64,000 nucleotides of DNA from Vibrio sonorensis (GTDB lineage: Bacteria > Pseudomonadota > Gammaproteobacteria > Enterobacterales > Vibrionaceae), in assembly GCF_001854765.1 (NCBI RefSeq), contig NZ_LJJE01000063.1, forward strand, positions 248,001 through 312,000. Reading direction: 5' to 3'. A program made the translations under genes and the position numbers. Positions 1-8,389 of the stretch are shown piece by piece (the first letter of the stretch is position 1; each line of letters starts with the position of its first letter). The notes beneath the pieces are model-generated. The model saw only the letters and a program-made list of their open reading frames with translations. It was not told the origin of the DNA and ran no database searches.

Positions 1-940
1 TGCTTTCAAGTCCTTGAGTCGATGCGTCGTTTGCCTCATCGGTTAGCATTGAAGAGGCTGATGCAGCGGTTGCTACTTCACTGATCGAGTGAGTTAACTC
101 TTCCACTGCCGTTGCGACTTGCTCGGTTTCATTACACTGTTGATCAAGACTTTGGCCAATAGATTGGATAGTGCCAAACTCATCTTCTGCCGAGATCAAA
201 ATTTTACCAGCCGTCTCCGTAGAGCGGCCTGTAATCGCTCGCAGCTCAGCCTTTTTCATCATTAGTGCGAGTTCAATTTGCGAATAGTCGTCAAATTTAT
301 CGGTATAAGGCTTTTCCATCAGAGGGTTGGAATAGGCCTCTTGCGCCAGCTTAGATACTTGGGCAAAGCGCCACCACTGGAAGAAGCTATTGCCTGCATT
401 GAGCAAGCAAAACGCAGAAAACACAAAAGTGTACCAAGCAGGGGTTAGGATCGAAAACGCTAGAGAAGCAACGCAAATCAAACCGCTAAGGACCATGCCT
501 AAAAGATTGAATTGATAACGAGGAGCCTTGGGCACCTTGCCCTTGTTGATTTGCTTGTACAGCTTTTCAGCTCTAGCCACTTGCTCAGGTGCTGGTTTAG
601 AACGAACAGATTGGTATTCGACCGTTTCGCCTGTTTCGTCTTTGATAGGTGTTACAAACGCAGACACCCAATAGTGTTTTTCGCCTTTACATTGGTTTTT
701 CACCAACCCCATCCAGCTTTTGCCTGCTTTTAGGTACTCCCACATTTGCGCAAATGCAGCTTTAGGCATATCTGAATGGCGAACGATATTATGGGCATTA
801 CCAATAAGTTCTTGCTGATCATACTCGGCGATATCGCAGAAATCATGATTGGCATAGGTAATGACGCTAGACGGATCGGTTGTCGAAATCAAATTAGCGT
901 CTTGGTTATATTCCTTGTTGAGGGAATCCTTATCTCTCAT
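1..940 (-). CDS. Aer-like PAS-domain methyl-accepting chemotaxis protein (C-terminus off the window)
   Basis: The frame is open from an ATG at 940 to the left edge (313 codons), so the C-terminal part is outside the window. Residues about 10-115 form a PAS fold of the Aer type, with the segments NHDFCDIAEY and HSDMPKAAFAQMW that are conserved in Aer-like redox/energy sensors. A hydrophobic hairpin follows at roughly residues 155-200. The helical chemoreceptor signalling region then begins (EDEFGTIQSIGQSLDQQ, then VATAVEELTHSISEVATAA). The likely role is an energy or oxygen taxis transducer, membrane-anchored with a cytoplasmic PAS and no periplasmic ligand domain. The cofactor (FAD or haem) cannot be told from sequence alone. 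Confidence 0.88.
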   Translation of the reverse strand, partial: MRDKDSLNKEYNQDANLISTTDPSSVITYANHDFCDIAEYDQQELIGNAHNIVRHSDMPKAAFAQMWEYLKAGKSWMGLVKNQCKGEKHYWVSAFVTPIKDETGETVEYQSVRSKPAPEQVARAEKLYKQINKGKVPKAPRYQFNLLGMVLSGLICVASLAFSILTPAWYTFVFSAFCLLNAGNSFFQWWRFAQVSKLAQEAYSNPLMEKPYTDKFDDYSQIELALMMKKAELRAITGRSTETAGKILISAEDEFGTIQSIGQSLDQQCNETEQVATAVEELTHSISEVATAASASSMLTDEANDASTQGLES

Positions 941-1153
941 TTGTCACTATCTCTATTCTGTCGCTTAAATGGGACGCTTCCAGTACAGACGGTTTCCTGC
1001 GATACACCCCAGAAGAACACCCTGTAATTACAATCAGATATGTTAATAGTCCTTTCAATAGAAGTGGTTTGACTTGAATCAATCTATCGATTTTGTCGCT
1101 AAATGGATCACAGAAATATGATACGGCGCACCTATTTTATGTAACAGTAATAT

Positions 1154-1167
1154 ATGTAACGTTACAT
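1154..1167. promoter_or_regulatory. 14-bp perfect palindrome in the 366-bp gap 941-1306
   Basis: ATGTAACGTTACAT is a perfect palindrome lying 214 bp upstream of the Aer-like receptor. A second TGTAAC half-site sits just before it at 1140-1145. Its size and position suit a dimeric repressor operator, but I cannot assign a regulator. The rest of 941-1306 shows no credible gene: the frames there lack ribosome-binding sites and protein-like composition. Confidence 0.3.
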
Positions 1168-1306
1168 TTCAGAGGGCATTTGATGTGATTCTTGTTCAAT
1201 TAATACGGTATATAATTCTGAATTTTATAAACTAAAGTTATAAGAAGAGGTTAAAAATAAGGCTATTGAGTATGAGTTCCAGATAGACGACTGGCAAAGT
1301 AAACTG

Positions 1307-1741
1307 TTATACCGAACAGGGTGTTCCTCTCGTGTTTTTTTCTGATTTTCCCATTGGCATTTCATCGATAAGGCTACTGATTTTGTTCCAATCAGTACTT
1401 GGACCCCAACGCAGTTTTTCGTCGCCATCTTTGCCAATTAGAATCGTGGTATGGGATTTTTGATCAATACCGAACAGGTGATACATAGAGGGTAAATCGA
1501 CGTGATCTTTCACCCATTTGGGTTCAGTGTGTCCTTCAGCGGTGATGACCAGAGTGACGACATCTCTATTTTTGATAATACATTCATTGATAAGCACATC
1601 TAACAGAAACTGTTTAACCACTTTGTCTTGTGTAGGGGCAAAAAGAATGACACTGCGGTGTCCATAGTTAGGCTGGAACATCGGATACGCAGAACAAGCG
1701 AAAGAGACCGTTAGAGCCATCAAAGTGATGATTCGAATCAT
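1307..1741 (-). CDS. DUF4174 domain-containing exported protein
   Basis: This is a 144-residue protein. It starts with a short signal peptide (MIRIITLMALTVSFACSAYP) and continues with the DUF4174 pattern: an RSVILFAP strand, a conserved RDVVTLVI region near residue 60, and the terminal IGKDGDEKLRWG segment. The fold resembles thioredoxin-like periplasmic proteins but has no CxxC, so redox activity should not be assumed. It is monocistronic, divergent from ygbA. The function of the family is unknown. Confidence 0.75.
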   Translation of the reverse strand: MIRIITLMALTVSFACSAYPMFQPNYGHRSVILFAPTQDKVVKQFLLDVLINECIIKNRDVVTLVITAEGHTEPKWVKDHVDLPSMYHLFGIDQKSHTTILIGKDGDEKLRWGPSTDWNKISSLIDEMPMGKSEKNTRGTPCSV

Positions 1742-1841
1742 GGTAGCCCCCGTTAAATAGCTTTTATACTTTATATACGGTGTTGGGCTGTTATCTAGAT
1801 CATCAATAGATACAGATCCGGGGACAAAGAGGGTTTAAAAG

Positions 1842-2219
1842 ATGTTGACTGGTTCGTTGCTAACAGAGTTCAAAACCATAGAGGCTATGATATTAATCTA
1901 TTGCCGAGGACGCCATGGCTGTAAAGAACTGTGCAGTCAGTGCAAAACGCTACTCGAATACGCAGAGATGAGGCTCGATCGTTGCCCATACGGAGCCCAT
2001 AAACCAGCGTGTAACCGCTGCCCAGTGCATTGCTATAAACCCGATCCCAAGCAGCAGATCCGAGAAGTGATGATTTATTCTGGACCACGAATGTTGTTAA
2101 AACACCCTTGGTTAGCTCTACGGCATCTCTATATGGAGCGGAACAAGAGTGTGGGCAAGCCAGTGGGCAACCATTCCAATAGAAGCCTAAGAAAGAAAAA
2201 AGAGGCTGCAAACATATAG
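1842..2219 (+). CDS. ygbA: YgbA-family (nitrous oxide-stimulated promoter) protein
   Basis: The 125-residue protein matches the YgbA_NO family. It has EFKTIEAMILIYCRGRHG, then the Cys-rich core LCSQCKTLLEYAEMRLDRCPYG, KPACNRCPVHCYKP and the terminal IREVMIYSGPRMLLKHP. About seven conserved cysteines suggest a metal- or Fe-S-binding module. In enterobacteria ygbA is under NsrR control and responds to nitric oxide. That agrees with the nitrate-respiration genes elsewhere in the window, but its biochemical function is not settled. A GAGGG ribosome-binding site precedes the ATG. An ATCTA-N9-TAGAT inverted repeat at 1793-1811 lies in the promoter region. Confidence 0.85.
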   Translation: MLTGSLLTEFKTIEAMILIYCRGRHGCKELCSQCKTLLEYAEMRLDRCPYGAHKPACNRCPVHCYKPDPKQQIREVMIYSGPRMLLKHPWLALRHLYMERNKSVGKPVGNHSNRSLRKKKEAANI

Positions 2220-2268
2220 TTGCAATACCTCTTATAATGAAATCAGTTTATTGAAATCCCGTCTATGG

Positions 2269-2703
2269 CTATTTACTCAGTGCTGACCTTAACCATTGCT
2301 CAAATTGGCTTTTTGGCAAAGCCCCGTTAATGACATCTAGGAGCTGGCCGTTTTTTAACACTTTAACGGTAGGAATACTGCGAATTTGATGCTCAGAAGC
2401 GAGTTGCTGTTCCACTTCGGTATTGATCTTCACAAACCTAACTTGGCCTTTGAAATTTGCAGCTACATCTTCAAATACGGGTGCAAAACCGACACATGGG
2501 TTACACCAAGGAGCCCAAAAGTCGATGACTATTGGTAGGTCGCTTTTCAATATTGCATGGTAGTTTAAACTGGTTCCTTCAATAGGCTTACCGTCAAGTA
2601 GAGGCTCTTGACACTTGCCACATGAAGGGGATTCACAAACTCGTTCCGTAGGAACGCGATTAACGCCACCGCAGTGCGGGCAGCGAGAATTGAATGTTGA
2701 CAT
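2269..2703 (-). CDS. trxC: thioredoxin 2 (TrxC)
   Basis: The start is taken at the ATG at 2703, giving 144 residues that begin MSTFNSRCPHCGG. An upstream in-frame start at 2748 would add 15 residues not typical of the family. The N-terminal zinc module has two CxxC pairs (CPHC and CGKC, residues about 8-32), the hallmark of TrxC against TrxA. The thioredoxin fold follows. Its active site reads WCNPC where most TrxC proteins have WCGPC, with the cis-proline segment SIPTVKVLKNG further on. It reduces cytosolic disulfides, usually under oxidative stress. It is divergent from the FabH-like gene. Confidence 0.93.
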   Translation of the reverse strand: MSTFNSRCPHCGGVNRVPTERVCESPSCGKCQEPLLDGKPIEGTSLNYHAILKSDLPIVIDFWAPWCNPCVGFAPVFEDVAANFKGQVRFVKINTEVEQQLASEHQIRSIPTVKVLKNGQLLDVINGALPKSQFEQWLRSALSK

Positions 2704-2854
2704 AGCTTTACTCACATTTCTGTCCCTAATACCTGTACTTGGTAGCACACGAGTCTTTGATACAGGTTAAGGGATTCTTTTCATTGGGATGACACCGAGT
2801 ATAAGACCTAGTTATACTCAGTGGAAACAAATATTAAAACCGAAAGGGTACGCA

Positions 2855-3934
2855 ATGAACTCTATTTATGCGGAAATTACGGGTTGGGGTAAATGTCTAC
2901 CGCCAGCCACGCTCTCCAATAACGATTTAAGCACGTTTTTAGAAACCAATGACGAATGGATTAAAACCCGTACGGGAATTGAAAATCGCCGTATCAGTCA
3001 TGCAGAGACGTCAGATATGGCGACGGTGGCGGCGAAGCACGCATTGGCTTGTGCTGGGCTGACACCAAGCGATATTGATTTGATAATCGTTGCAACCTGT
3101 TCTCCAGATTCTCTAATTCCGAATATCGCCTCAAAAGTTTCCCAGAACCTAGCTATTCAAGGGGCTGCGGCCTTCGACCTAAATGCAGCTTGTACGGGAT
3201 TTGTTTACGGCCTAGAAACCGCGACTCGTTTAATTCAGTCTGGGAATTACCGTAATGCGTTAGTGATCGGTGCTGAGCGACTCTCTTTTTATATCGATTG
3301 GACTAAACGAGATACCGCAGTGTTGTTCGGCGATGGTGCTGGGGCCGTTGTGCTTTCGAAAACCGAAAATCAAGTAGGGCTACAACAAGCTCAGCTCGGT
3401 TGTGATTCCGAAGGTCGCGACATCTTGGCTGTTCCAAAGTTTGGTACATGTATGGATAGGTTTGCAGCAGATAATGGCTACTGGGATTTTAACTTCGTTG
3501 GTAAAGAGATATTCAAACGAGCGGTAAAAGGAATGGGAGCGGCAGCTCACCAAGTCTTGTCGCGCTCTAAACTTCAAACGAAAGACGTTGATGTGGTGAT
3601 CCCTCATCAAGCTAATATTCGCATTATCCAAACCTTGTGTGATTTGGCGGGAATCGAACAAGAGAAAGCGTTTATCAACATTCAGAAATATGGCAATACT
3701 TCGGCGGCGACGGTGCCTATTGCGCTTTGTGAAGCATTAGAAGAAGGGGCGGTTAAGCCCGGAGACAATCTACTCCTAGCTGCATTTGGTGCTGGATTAA
3801 CGTGGGGCGCGGGCCATATCAAGTGGGGTGACAGAGTCACGCCTTTGGGGGCTTCTGATGCCAAACTGCCTGACAATAACAAAAGTGCGCTAGAACTTTT
3901 GAATAATGCGATAGAAAAATGTAAAGCTAGATAA
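2855..3934 (+). CDS. fabH: beta-ketoacyl-ACP synthase III (second FabH-type enzyme)
   Basis: The start is placed at ATG 2855 because the protein then begins [20 protein letters not shown], right after AAAGGG; an earlier in-frame ATG (2789) has no site. The 359 residues carry the thiolase-fold triad: Cys in [10 protein letters not shown], His in IPHQANIRI and Asn in [11 protein letters not shown], plus the [10 protein letters not shown] segment. It is about 40 residues longer than canonical FabH, with a C-terminal tail after [10 protein letters not shown]. This longer form is the paralogue usually found on Vibrio chromosome II, whereas the housekeeping fabH sits in the fab cluster. It condenses an acyl-CoA primer with malonyl-ACP; primer preference cannot be read from the sequence. 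Confidence 0.9.
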   Translation: MNSIYAEITGWGKCLPPATLSNNDLSTFLETNDEWIKTRTGIENRRISHAETSDMATVAAKHALACAGLTPSDIDLIIVATCSPDSLIPNIASKVSQNLAIQGAAAFDLNAACTGFVYGLETATRLIQSGNYRNALVIGAERLSFYIDWTKRDTAVLFGDGAGAVVLSKTENQVGLQQAQLGCDSEGRDILAVPKFGTCMDRFAADNGYWDFNFVGKEIFKRAVKGMGAAAHQVLSRSKLQTKDVDVVIPHQANIRIIQTLCDLAGIEQEKAFINIQKYGNTSAATVPIALCEALEEGAVKPGDNLLLAAFGAGLTWGAGHIKWGDRVTPLGASDAKLPDNNKSALELLNNAIEKCKAR

Positions 3935-3949
3935 CCTAATTAGGTAACG

Positions 3950-3976
3950 AGGACTGCAACATGCAGTCCTTTTTTA
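3950..3976 (+). terminator. Rho-independent terminator after the FabH-like gene
   Basis: A perfect 9-bp stem (AGGACTGCA / TGCAGTCCT) with a 3-base loop is followed by a T-run. It lies 15 bp past the stop codon and separates this gene from sbcD. Confidence 0.9.
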
Positions 3977-4084
3977 ATCAATCTCAATATTTGACGCCTC
4001 TTTTAGCTTTGAGGTACTTAGCGTTTCACCCGCCTAATCATTTCTTGCTAGAATCGAACCTTAACTGAACTAAAACAAACTATT

Positions 4085-5230
4085 ATGAAGTTTCTACACA
4101 CCTCAGATTGGCACTTAGGCCGTCATTTCCACAATATCTCACTGTTGGACGATCAAAAAGCAGTATTGGAGCAAATATCTGCCTATATAGAGTCCAATCC
4201 AGTTGATGCGCTTGTGATTGCTGGCGATATCTACGATCGTACGGTTCCGCCTAGCGCGGCCGTTGATGTTATGTCAGATTTTGTTGAAAAGGTGTGTGGT
4301 GAGTTAAATACTCCAATAGTGCTCATTCCGGGAAATCACGATGGAGCCGCTCGCCTTGGTTTTGCGGCGCAGCAACTGAAATCATCTGGGCTGCATATCA
4401 TTCACGAATTGGACCAGATGACCAATCCAGTACTATTTGAAAAAGACGGACAGACGTTGGCGTTTTACGGGTTGCCGTATACCGACCCAGAAAGGGTAAG
4501 GCATCAGTTTCAAGTACCAGTAAAAGATCACAATCAAGCTTATGAATTTTTGACACAAGAGATTGCTTCAAAGTTAAAGTCTGGTCATGTTAACGTATTG
4601 ATTTCTCACTGTTTTGTTGATGGTGCGTCAGGGTCTGATTCAGAAAGACCTCTTGCTATTGGCGGTTCAGAACGGGTAGACCATCAACACTTTGCCCCTT
4701 TTGATTATGTCGCTTTAGGGCACTTGCACCAGCCGCAATTTAAAGGAAAGCAAACCATTCGATATTCTGGGTCAATTATGAAATACAGCTTTTCAGAGCA
4801 ATTTCATAACAAGGGTATGACTTTGGTAAACGTCGATGACGATGGGGAAGTGCACACAGAGCAGATATCACTAACAGCACCACACGACATGCGTGTCGTT
4901 GAAGGGTGCATGGCTGACATATTGCAAAGTGGTCAAATTGATCCAAATTCGCATGACTATATTCAAGTTCGTTTGATGGATACACATGCCATTTTAGATC
5001 CGATGGAAAAGTTGCGGAGTGTGTATCCAAACGTTTTACACCTCGAAAAACCCGGGATGCTTGTCAACTTAGATCAACCGCTTGCCAAAGCGAGATTGGC
5101 AAGGGGGGAGCTAGAAATGTTTGCTGATTTCTTTTTAGAGGTACAGCAGCACCCCTTGAGTGACGACCAGCAAGATGCGATGAAACAACTATTGAGACAA
5201 ATGCAAAAAGGCGAGGAAAACGACAAGTGA
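4085..5230 (+). CDS. sbcD: exonuclease subunit SbcD (Mre11-type)
   Basis: This 381-residue calcineurin-like phosphoesterase carries all the Mre11/SbcD metal-binding motifs in order: DWH (residue 8), GDIYD (near 48), PGNHD (near 82), SHCF (near 175) and GHLHQPQ (near 210). The C-terminal capping region follows. With SbcC it forms the ATP-dependent nuclease that opens DNA hairpins and trims protein-blocked ends. The last codons overlap the SbcC start by 4 bp, indicating translational coupling. Confidence 0.97.
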   Translation: MKFLHTSDWHLGRHFHNISLLDDQKAVLEQISAYIESNPVDALVIAGDIYDRTVPPSAAVDVMSDFVEKVCGELNTPIVLIPGNHDGAARLGFAAQQLKSSGLHIIHELDQMTNPVLFEKDGQTLAFYGLPYTDPERVRHQFQVPVKDHNQAYEFLTQEIASKLKSGHVNVLISHCFVDGASGSDSERPLAIGGSERVDHQHFAPFDYVALGHLHQPQFKGKQTIRYSGSIMKYSFSEQFHNKGMTLVNVDDDGEVHTEQISLTAPHDMRVVEGCMADILQSGQIDPNSHDYIQVRLMDTHAILDPMEKLRSVYPNVLHLEKPGMLVNLDQPLAKARLARGELEMFADFFLEVQQHPLSDDQQDAMKQLLRQMQKGEENDK

Positions 5231-8200
5231 AACCGATAAATCTCACGTTAGAAGCGTTTGGACCTTTTGCACAGCGTCAAATCGTCGATTTTGAAAAACT
5301 GGGCCATGCAGCTCTGTTTTTGATTAATGGGCCAACGGGTTCGGGGAAAAGTTCGATTTTAGATGCCATTTGTTTCGCTTTGTATGGTGAAACTACTGGC
5401 AGCGAACGCACCGGTGACCAGATGCGATGTGACTTAGCTCCAGAGACGTCTGTGTGTGAAGTGTGTTTCAGCTTCTCTTTGGCGAAAGATCGCTATTTGG
5501 TACAAAGAAGTCCTGATCAATTTGTCCCCAAAAAACGTGGTGAAGGCCTAACCAAAAAGACCCACTCTGCGGTGCTTTACAAATTGGACGCCAATGGTGA
5601 TAAGGGCGAGTTGATTGCAGAAAAACCCTCGCAAGTGACAAAAGAAATCGCCGCCCGAATTGGCTTAGACGTAAAACAGTTTAGGCAAGTAACCGTGTTG
5701 CCTCAGGGCAAGTTTCGAGAACTGCTTACCGCAAGTTCAAAAGAACGTGAACAGATTTTTGGAAGGCTTTTTCAAACGGAGCATTATCAGCAAATTGAGC
5801 GGCTTCTATTTGAACAAGCCGCAGGAATAAGAAAGAGAAAAGAAGAGTTTGATAGTCAATTAAAAGGTGCGCTGGACGTAGCATCTGTTGAAGATGAACA
5901 GGCGCTACAAGAAAAATTACAAGCGCTAGAGCCTTTGAAAAAGGAGAAAAGCGCCCATCTTGAGTTGTCATCTAAAGCACTAGAAAACGCAAGAACGGAC
6001 GTCAAAAATGCAGCGTCGCTAAATGAGAAGTTTGAACAAGCAGAAAAGGTGAAAACAGAACTCGACGCACTTGAAACGAAAAGTGGTTGGTTTGAAGAGC
6101 AAGTGGTGAGACGCAAGCTGGCAATGGAAGCGTCAAAACTTAGTGAAGTTTATAACCAGAAAACCACTTTAGCGAGTCAAAGAGTTGAAAGTGAGCAATC
6201 TCTAGAGGTCACGAAAGCCAGCGAGCGACAAATTAAAGTTGAGCTGGCCCAAGCTATGACGCAGTGGGAGCAAGCCCACGATGCAGCAAAATCGGTGAAT
6301 GATTTAAAAGAGAGGGTATTTCTTCTTACCGATATACAGGCCAAGTTTAAAAAGCTGTCGATAAATCAAGCCAAGGATTTGCAGCTGAAAAATAGAGTGG
6401 CTGAACTTTGTCGAGAGAAAGAACAAAAAGATCAGCTAAGTGCAAAATTGCAAAAACAGCATGAGGCAGTCGAACAGCAGCTCCTACAAGGCAAAGAGCA
6501 GCGTGCGCAGTTGCCACTGCTTAAAGAGCAGTTAAACAAAGAAGCTCGTTTGCAACAAACAGCGAAAGAGCTCGCCAACACTTTATCGGCCCAACGGCAC
6601 TATCAAGAAGTGTATGACCACGCCTTTAAATACCATGCGTCGTCAGAGCAACAAGCACTAAAAGCAAAGCAATACGCTGACAGTCAGGAGATGGACTGGC
6701 ACTTGTCGCAAGCGGCTATATTAGCAATGACGTTGGAAGACCAAAAAGCATGTCCAGTGTGCGGTAGTCTCGATCATCCATCACCGGCATTAATGACTGA
6801 AAAGACGGTAACTAAAGAGCAAGTAGAGATCGCCAGAGGTCGTCAAAATGAAATGGATGCGTTGGTGAAATCTGCTTCGGATGCTCTTGTGGTGGCGAAA
6901 ACAGATTTGGCCAAAGTTGAGCAGGCGGTGATTGGCTGGCGTGCGCAGTTGGGGGAGCAAGCCGATAAGAGTCAGTGCTATTTTGATGAAAAAGTGGAAT
7001 CACTAGGTAAAAGCATTTCCGAGCTAGAGCGCATAAACATCGACTCGCTTGAAAGCCAACTGATTGAGATGCAAACGCAGTCAAAAGATTTAGCTCGCGA
7101 TATAGAACAGTTGTCGGAGCAACTTAAGCAAGTTCAACTAGAAGAGTCGGCCAGTAACGCTGCAATGCTACAGCTTAAATCATCAATCCCAAGTGAATTC
7201 CAAAGCGAACAGCAGGTGTTTGATGCGCTGAACCAAGTTAAAAAGCAAGTTGAAGCGTTAGTATCAGAAGAGTTGCGTTTAAATAGTTTAGTGTCGGAAA
7301 AGAAGCAAAAGTTAGCGCAAGTACAAGGCAAAGTTGCGGCTCAGGAAGGGGAATTAGCCAAATTAGTACAACTATATGATCAAAAACTTTCAGCTTGGAT
7401 ATCGGAATTAGAACAGAGTTCGTTTGAGAGTGAAGATATTTATCTCGCGTCATCAATGTCGATTACGGAGCTGGAAAAACTTGATAAGCGTTTAGAAGAC
7501 CATCAACATTCTAAAGTGACATTGAATGCAAAAATGAAGGTTTTAAATGAGGAGCTCAGCGGCGTGGCTAAACCGGACTCGGTAGCTCTTGAAAAAGTGG
7601 AGAAAGAGTCGCAAATTTCCCATACACAGGCGTTAGAAGCCTATACACTAGTACAAACCACCGTAGAGAACTTGCTAAAAGTTAGCGAGCGAATTAAGGC
7701 GATTAAAGAACAAAACGCGGCGCTTGAGGCAGAATACCAAGTCTTTGGTACGTTAAGCGACGTGGCAAACGGGAAGACAGGCGCTAAGGTTAGCCTTCAT
7801 CGCTTTGTACTCGGAGTCCTTCTCGACGACGTACTTATTCAGTCTTCGCAGAGATTACTGCAAATGAGTAAAGGACGATATCTGCTGATGCGGAAAAATG
7901 AACGTTCAAAAGGCAATGCGGGTTCGGGACTAGACTTATTGGTTGAAGATAGTTATTCGGGTAAACAGAGAGATGTGGCTACACTTTCGGGTGGTGAATC
8001 ATTTATGGCAGCCCTCGCACTCGCGTTAGGGCTTTCCGATGTCGTACAGTCGTATAGTGGTGGAGTGAGACTAGAAACACTGTTTATCGATGAGGGTTTT
8101 GGTAGCCTAGATCCGGAATCTCTCGATTTGGCGGTTAAGACATTAGTTGATCTGCAACAGGGTGGACGAACCATTGGCGTGATATCACATGTAAGTGAAT

Positions 8201-8283
8201 TAAAAGAACAAATGTCATTACGCTTGATGTTCAACCGTCAAGAAATGGAAGTCATGTGTCAGTTTACGCGGGTTAAACCCTAA
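5227..8283 (+). CDS. sbcC: exonuclease subunit SbcC (Rad50-type ATPase)
   Basis: This is a 1018-residue SMC-like ATPase starting at GTG 5227, which shares bases with the sbcD stop codon. Walker A is GPTGSGKSS (about residue 36). Two long Glu/Gln/Lys-rich coiled coils flank a zinc hook, CPVCG, near residue 510. The ABC signature LSGGESFMAALALALG (near 920) and Walker B LFIDEGFGSLD (near 955) complete the split nucleotide-binding head. It is near the usual SbcC length, with no truncation. It works with SbcD in hairpin cleavage and recombination control. Confidence 0.97.
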   Translation: MKPINLTLEAFGPFAQRQIVDFEKLGHAALFLINGPTGSGKSSILDAICFALYGETTGSERTGDQMRCDLAPETSVCEVCFSFSLAKDRYLVQRSPDQFVPKKRGEGLTKKTHSAVLYKLDANGDKGELIAEKPSQVTKEIAARIGLDVKQFRQVTVLPQGKFRELLTASSKEREQIFGRLFQTEHYQQIERLLFEQAAGIRKRKEEFDSQLKGALDVASVEDEQALQEKLQALEPLKKEKSAHLELSSKALENARTDVKNAASLNEKFEQAEKVKTELDALETKSGWFEEQVVRRKLAMEASKLSEVYNQKTTLASQRVESEQSLEVTKASERQIKVELAQAMTQWEQAHDAAKSVNDLKERVFLLTDIQAKFKKLSINQAKDLQLKNRVAELCREKEQKDQLSAKLQKQHEAVEQQLLQGKEQRAQLPLLKEQLNKEARLQQTAKELANTLSAQRHYQEVYDHAFKYHASSEQQALKAKQYADSQEMDWHLSQAAILAMTLEDQKACPVCGSLDHPSPALMTEKTVTKEQVEIARGRQNEMDALVKSASDALVVAKTDLAKVEQAVIGWRAQLGEQADKSQCYFDEKVESLGKSISELERINIDSLESQLIEMQTQSKDLARDIEQLSEQLKQVQLEESASNAAMLQLKSSIPSEFQSEQQVFDALNQVKKQVEALVSEELRLNSLVSEKKQKLAQVQGKVAAQEGELAKLVQLYDQKLSAWISELEQSSFESEDIYLASSMSITELEKLDKRLEDHQHSKVTLNAKMKVLNEELSGVAKPDSVALEKVEKESQISHTQALEAYTLVQTTVENLLKVSERIKAIKEQNAALEAEYQVFGTLSDVANGKTGAKVSLHRFVLGVLLDDVLIQSSQRLLQMSKGRYLLMRKNERSKGNAGSGLDLLVEDSYSGKQRDVATLSGGESFMAALALALGLSDVVQSYSGGVRLETLFIDEGFGSLDPESLDLAVKTLVDLQQGGRTIGVISHVSELKEQMSLRLMFNRQEMEVMCQFTRVKP

Positions 8284-8389
8284 AAGGGACGTTATTCTTT
8301 TTACGTTGCTGCTTGGGGTATAGCTCGGTTCTGTGCTAAGAATTAAAGAGAAAAAATAAACACTCTTTTAAGGGTGAGTTGGTTGCGCG

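Noticed and set aside
776..1027. An 83-residue plus-strand ORF opposite the Aer-like gene
   Set aside because: It lies antisense to a clear PAS-domain gene and has no ribosome-binding site.
1225..1437. A 70-residue minus-strand ORF overlapping the DUF4174 gene
   Set aside because: It is out of frame with the DUF4174 gene and has no site or family resemblance.
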